NCBI GenBank assembly: GCA_001586965.3
Contig: LUCW03000134.1
Span: forward strand, 15,001 to 37,500
Direction of reading: 5' to 3'
Length of the DNA stretch: 22,500 nt
Origin: Sphaeroforma sirkka
Taxonomy: Eukaryota; Opisthokonta; Ichthyosporea; Ichthyophonida
Position 1 is the stretch's first letter, and each line of letters opens with the position of its first letter. The notes beneath the pieces are model-generated. The model was not told the DNA's origin and did no database searches. It was given only the letters and a program-made list of their open reading frames with translations. A program made the translations under genes and the position numbers. Below, in pieces: positions 20,651-22,500 of the stretch.

Positions 20651-21059
20651 TGTAGTACGATGTAAGAGTACATGTAGGTGATTAGTGATTCATGTATACC
20701 GGTGGGGCAACGCTAGAACTTCGCTTATGATAAGATTTCCGTTCAACACCTGTATGGACAGGGCACGATCTCATGAGACGTACAAATATATATATATTCA
20801 AGGTGTATCAATTCGTGATATCAAGTTACAGGGCTTTTGGGTATGCACATCACATAGCTTGAAATGTGGATCATCATATGCCAATTGACGATTCCTTCCT
20901 GATATGGGTGTGAAATACATAATATTAAACTTACCTCGCTACAAAAATATAACTCTGTATTGAGATGTCATGCAGCCATCTGAGCATGATTTCACATATA
21001 GATATCATTCGCGTGCTTGTAAAATGGCATCATATTCACAACGAAGAATATGTATACTT

Positions 21060-21132
<73 letters not shown>

Positions 21133-21814
21133 TACGAATTATATATCCCCAAACGTCCAGTGTGTACGATACAACGATACATATATGCTTACCTACGTTT
21201 CCATATCAATTAATACGAATATGTTATACACAAACATACAGCGCTCGCACATACAATAGCTTTCCGGCCAGCCACAAACCTTGCTAAGATAATTTAAACA
21301 GAGGTTCTCAGAGAAATGCTCTCGATCAAGGCCATCGGTACCAGAATCCTGGGCACTTGAGCACACGAAAGACACACGTTCACATACATGCACGTCAATG
21401 ATACATATCAACGCCCGTCAATGCACACACAATATAAACATATATACAGTGGTTTCAAATACATTATGGTACACGAAGATGCATATTTCTTTGTTACATA
21501 AGATCCAATGCAAATCTATTCAACTCAAAATCACCACCGGTCTACTTACACAAGTCCAATGTTCACATGTTGCATTACGCACATAATCATTCAACCGCGT
21601 ATCTCACCTTTCCAAGACTCGACAAACTAGTCTTTCCGGAGAAAAGCTCTCGATCAAAGCCAACAGTACCACACTCAAGTGCCGCCTGCTCAGTATCGGA
21701 TACCCTCGGCACCACTTTCTTGGCCAGATTGTACGCTAGTCCGAAAACTGTGCGTTTCTGGACTAGTTTCAAGCCTCCTACGGCTCGGATGGCCGAAACG
21801 GTGCCGCGCTGCAT
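11297..21814 (-). CDS. fadE: FadE-type acyl-CoA dehydrogenase, mitochondrial, 14+ exons
   Basis: Minus-strand exons: 21814-21608, 20445-20347, 19313-19117, 18861-18782, 18513-18478, 17692-17556, 17171-17057, 16708-16521, 16231-16085, 15240-15067, 14015-13840, 13124-12890, 12338-12171, 11533-11297, giving 732 residues with every phase matching. An in-frame TAA two codons before the ATG fixes the start. It catalyses FAD-dependent alpha,beta-desaturation of acyl-CoA, the first beta-oxidation step. Residues 1-39 have many Arg/Lys and no Asp/Glu: a likely mitochondrial presequence. FadE landmarks: [20 protein letters not shown] (74-93), [10 protein letters not shown] (103), [11 protein letters not shown] (156-166), [11 protein letters not shown] (196-206), [20 protein letters not shown] (224-243), [13 protein letters not shown] (292), DAMDIAGG (414), [11 protein letters not shown] with presumed catalytic E446. 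From about 455 on it matches the FadE C-terminal domain (DUF1974). Ordinary mitochondrial VLCAD/ACAD9 enzymes lack this domain. Confidence 0.93.
11651..11699 (-). pseudogene. Echo of fadE exon 14 start (copy 1), in intron 13
   Basis: On the plus strand TCAAGCATGGCCAGTTGACC at 11651 corresponds to TCAAGCATGGCTAGGCGATC in exon 14 at 11485; about 40 of 49 bases match by eye. Read in the exon frame it gives [16 protein letters not shown] against [16 protein letters not shown] of exon 14, with no stop. The acceptor CAG is replaced by an A-rich run. It lies 166 bp upstream of the true exon in transcript order. Confidence 0.85.
11762..11800 (-). pseudogene. Echo of fadE exon 14 start (copy 2, more decayed)
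   Basis: TCAAGCGCTAGTCGATACTC followed by a T-rich TTTTTTTGAA continues the same series as exon 14 and copy 1, 111 bp further upstream. It is shorter and has indels. Confidence 0.55.
12045..12150. repeat. (CCCACA)n, (TATATG)n and (TA)n arrays
   Basis: Hexanucleotide CCCACA arrays (about 12047-12080) pass into TATATG arrays (about 12083-12118) and short TA runs, directly beyond the exon 13 donor in intron 13. Confidence 0.9.
12495..12545 (-). pseudogene. Echo of fadE exon 13 start, in intron 12
   Basis: GGAGAGTTGTTGTTGTTGAT then GTCACAGCATATGAGTT on the plus strand parallels GGGGAAGTTGTTGCTGATGT then CGTAGATGGAGTT at the start of exon 13. The shared AGTTGTTG lies at 12511 and 12311, 200 bp apart. 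The echo has an extra TTG unit and has lost the acceptor AG. Confidence 0.7.
12620..12680. repeat. 26-bp direct repeat, two units
   Basis: CATGGATGCACTAACATACA starts at 12626 and again at 12652, each followed by CACATA. The rest of intron 12 (12560-12870) is CA, AAACA and TA microsatellite. Confidence 0.85.
13201..13274 (-). pseudogene. Two echoes of the fadE exon 12 acceptor, in intron 11
   Basis: The exon 12 border reads TATACAG|CTACTACGAGTC on the minus strand (AG at 13125-13126). It recurs as TATACAG|CTACTACTATC with AG at 13215-13216, and as CACAA|CTACTACGAATC at 13273-13274 where AG is now AA. Flanking AAGGTCAGTA-type sequence is repeated too. The first echo keeps a usable-looking acceptor. 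Confidence 0.75.
13405..13468. repeat. (CA)n(TA)n compound microsatellite
   Basis: A perfect CA run followed by a perfect TA run lies within intron 11 of the fadE-like gene. Similar compound tracts lie at 20599-20646 and 21062-21127. Confidence 0.95.
14069..14120 (-). pseudogene. Echoes of the fadE exon 11 acceptor, in intron 10
   Basis: The exon 11 border (plus strand GATCAGACCCTGTATGGTAG, junction 14015/14016) recurs as GATCGTCATTGTATAGTAG at about 14063-14081 and as a shorter CTGTTTGGTAGATATG at 14101. On the minus strand the nearer echo has CAA in place of CAG; the farther one keeps CAG. Confidence 0.6.
14270..15030. other. fadE intron 10, repeat-rich part
   Basis: TA runs lie at about 14284-14320, 14733-14794 and 14978-15028. 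Between 14795 and 14905 a ~36-bp unit (TCTACATATCTACATATGCA plus a TA tail and AGATA) repeats about three times. 14330-14700 is non-repetitive; its minus-strand open frame does not match FadE and the protein joins cleanly from FGQ (exon 10) to GLIRSHP (exon 11), so it is treated as intron. Confidence 0.8.
15241..16084. other. fadE intron 9, including an echo of the exon 10 border
   Basis: At 15318-15362 the sequence TTGCTATAGGC..TGAATAG..AGGGTTTAGGGTTTAAG parallels the exon 10 border at 15238-15285 (TTGCTACGGAA..TGAATAGG..TTTTAGGGTTTTAAG). On the minus strand both read TAG|CAA. A 13-bp direct repeat GTTGAATATTGAG lies at about 15508-15533. A TA/TG tract lies at about 15840-15891. The remaining 15370-15830 is unique sequence with no supported exon. 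Confidence 0.6.
17693..18477. other. fadE intron 5: tandem array plus two exon 6 echoes
   Basis: 17715-17905 is an array of ~55-65-bp units built from TTAGAACAATGATATTAATT and GCTGTTAACTAGAAGTATTC. Two copies of the exon 6 border follow (listed separately). 18130-18477 shows no repeat and no exon that fits; the protein passes from SMP (exon 5) to DHGEVV (exon 6). Confidence 0.8.
17940..18110 (-). pseudogene. Two echoes of the fadE exon 6 start, in intron 5
   Basis: The plus-strand string TGTAGGTAAGC at the exon 6 border (17694) recurs at 17969 and 18097. On the minus strand the border reads TTACCTACAG|ATCATGGTGAGG. The nearer echo reads TTACCTACAATTCACGCAGT and goes on GGTTGTCATGCGAGAG, against GGTTGTTATGAGAGAC in the exon. 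The farther echo keeps CTACAG, followed by TTGACGGCGTGGTCGTT. The two echoes also share flanking ACGAGCATG sequence with a 128-bp period. Confidence 0.8.
18478..18513 (-). CDS. fadE: fadE exon 5, a 36-bp microexon
   Basis: This exon encodes only [11 protein letters not shown] plus two split codons. It carries the GSDA motif that binds the flavin/substrate region in acyl-CoA dehydrogenases. Both flanks are canonical (GTGCACAG acceptor, GTACGT donor) and the phases (1 and 1) fit exons 4 and 6. Skipping it would remove 12 residues in frame but destroy a conserved motif. Confidence 0.85.
19038..19094. repeat. (TA)n tract in fadE intron 3
   Basis: A perfect TA run of about 27 units lies about 20 bp beyond the exon 3 donor. 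Other perfect TA runs in this gene lie at about 13784-13808, 16044-16064, 16990-17018, 17174-17193, 20028-20049 and 20131-20152. Confidence 0.95.
19455..19524 (-). pseudogene. Echo of fadE exon 3 start (copy 1), in intron 2
   Basis: Starting at 19524 on the minus strand the frame reads [19 protein letters not shown], against [19 protein letters not shown] at the true exon 3 (19313). Spacing is 211 bp. The base before the copy is AAG rather than CAG, so an AG is still present. No stop occurs in the matched part. Confidence 0.85.
19705..19778 (-). pseudogene. Echo of fadE exon 3 start (copy 2, more decayed)
   Basis: A further copy begins at about 19776 with CAG retained (GGCAG|GCTCTGCCTC), and later shows GGATGATCATCCC like the exon's GGTATGATGATCCC. 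The frame is closed by a TAG and a TGA. Spacing to copy 1 is 252 bp. Confidence 0.6.
20446..21607. other. fadE intron 1
   Basis: At 1162 bp this is the longest intron of the gene. It holds (CA)n(TA)n tracts at 20599-20646 and 21062-21127 and the exon 1 echo at 21280-21348. 20660-21050 and 21370-21600 are unremarkable AT-rich sequence. The protein joins from SLGK (exon 1) to [10 protein letters not shown] (exon 2) in phase 0, matching FadE spacing without any extra exon. Confidence 0.85.
21280..21348 (-). pseudogene. 69-bp echo of the fadE exon 1 3' end; possible cassette exon
   Basis: On the minus strand, CAG precedes an open 23-codon frame, [20 protein letters not shown] then LSK, ending AAG|GTTTGT. 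It aligns without gaps to the last 23 codons of exon 1 ([20 protein letters not shown] then LGK) with 11 of 23 residues identical, and ends at the same donor position. Its length is a multiple of three and both borders are splice-compatible. GTTTGT is also the donor of exon 13 in this gene. It may be a decayed duplicate or an optional exon. Confidence 0.7.
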
Positions 21815-22071
21815 TGCTTATTTATATTTAGGAGGTAGTTGAAGAACTAATAACAGGCGCACTCGGATACACTAGTGTAGAAGTACTGAGCGTTCTCTTT
21901 GTGCTTGTACATATATATGTTGTTGTTTTGGTGTGCTTTTTCATAGCCTCCCCTAAAATTGAACCTATTTGCAGAAGGAGGCTTTTTTGCTGATCATGTG
22001 ATAACGTTGTGCCATAAAATCAAAGTGATGCCTTCTTTGTTGACACTCGGAGGACTATGTATTTACTCAAG

Positions 22072-22267
22072 ACGTTTAATCGCGTTAAACGTATAAGATG
22101 AATTAAATGTACTTCTGCGTTTGACTCGTCGCTAGACGTTTACCGCATAGATACTAAAATGTTAGTAATGTTTTTAATTTCCGTTGAGACGCCGTTAAAC
22201 GTTTAACATATATATTCCTGAGCGTATTGTAAACAGTAGTAGTATTCGCTTTGTCAATAGACGTTTT
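22072..22267. promoter_or_regulatory. Cluster of ACGTTTAA inverted repeats upstream of fadE
   Basis: ACGTTTAA and TTAAACGT form an inverted repeat with a 5-bp spacer at 22072-22092. A perfect 14-bp palindrome GTTAAACGTTTAAC lies at 22194-22207. Related ACGTTTA and ACGTTTT occur at about 22136 and 22261. Five or six hits in under 200 bp, 260-450 bp ahead of the start codon, suggest binding sites for a dimeric regulator, but no such factor is known to me. Confidence 0.4.
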
Positions 22268-22337
22268 GACGGGTAAAGTTCTAACTTTTTACCAGTGCAC
22301 CACTAAATACAGTCTACACTCTACACCCGGTCGATAA

Positions 22338-22402
22338 TCTGACAGTCCGAGTGTCCGACTATCCGACTGATTTAAAATCCGAGAATCCGACAGTCCGACA
22401 TC
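22338..22402. repeat. TCCGA short direct repeats
   Basis: TCCGA recurs six times (CAGTCCGA, GTGTCCGA, CTATCCGA, AAATCCGA, GAATCCGA, CAGTCCGA), at about 8-bp spacing with one longer gap. It lies in the far 5' flank of the fadE-like gene. Confidence 0.75.
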
Positions 22403-22500
22403 TTCCTTGACTTCATTTGTGTCCTCAGTCCTGACCGACTCCTGAATCCTCTCTCGTGTAGACTCTACTCTCTCTCTACTACTACTATGTACTAGTCTAT

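Larger units (their letters stand above)
21815..22500. promoter_or_regulatory. 5' flank of the fadE-like gene
   Basis: This stretch contains the presumed promoter, on the minus strand. Apart from the repeats listed separately it is unstructured AT-rich DNA; no other exon was seen. The end of the window (22470-22500) has a CTCT/CTA-rich stretch. Confidence 0.5.

Overview
This is eukaryotic nuclear DNA. It holds two multi-exon genes facing each other tail to tail. All 23 introns I could place with confidence are GT-AG and run from about 250 to 1350 bp. They are packed with (TA)n, (CA)n and minisatellite repeats, while the exons are clearly more GC-rich. The style fits a repeat-rich protist, perhaps a unicellular holozoan of the ichthyosporean kind. 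That is only a guess from intron style; nothing here fixes the taxon.

Layout. 1-767: AT-rich, with one short tandem repeat. 768-914 (+): a likely last exon of an unidentified upstream gene. 1042-1278 (-): a doubtful 78-aa ORF. 1420-10104 (+): an ABCG-type half transporter, ten exons and 704 residues, complete from start to stop. 10105-10666: short convergent intergenic spacer with a ~50-bp tandem repeat and possible polyadenylation signals on both strands. 11297-21814 (-): a FadE-type acyl-CoA dehydrogenase, fourteen firmly placed exons (732 residues) plus a candidate tiny last exon at 10667-10726. 21815-22500: the 5' flank of that gene, with a cluster of ACGTTTAA inverted repeats and a TCCGA repeat.

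Function. The ABCG protein should sit in a membrane and export a lipid or other hydrophobic compound using ATP. The FadE-like protein has a basic, acid-free N-terminus that looks like a mitochondrial presequence and should catalyse the first step of fatty-acid beta-oxidation. The shared lipid theme of these neighbours may be chance.

Main observation. In at least eight introns, the stretch just upstream of the true exon holds one or two decayed copies of the intron end plus the first bases of that exon. In one more intron a copy of an exon's 3' end, with its donor site, lies downstream. These 'exon-boundary echoes' affect both genes: ABCG exons 5 and 6; fadE exons 1, 3, 6, 10, 11, 12, 13 and 14. 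Some keep an AG acceptor and an open frame. The fadE exon 1 echo is a 69-bp, in-frame, AG/GT-bounded candidate cassette exon. The simplest reading is repeated tandem duplication across exon borders, leaving ghosts at different stages of decay.
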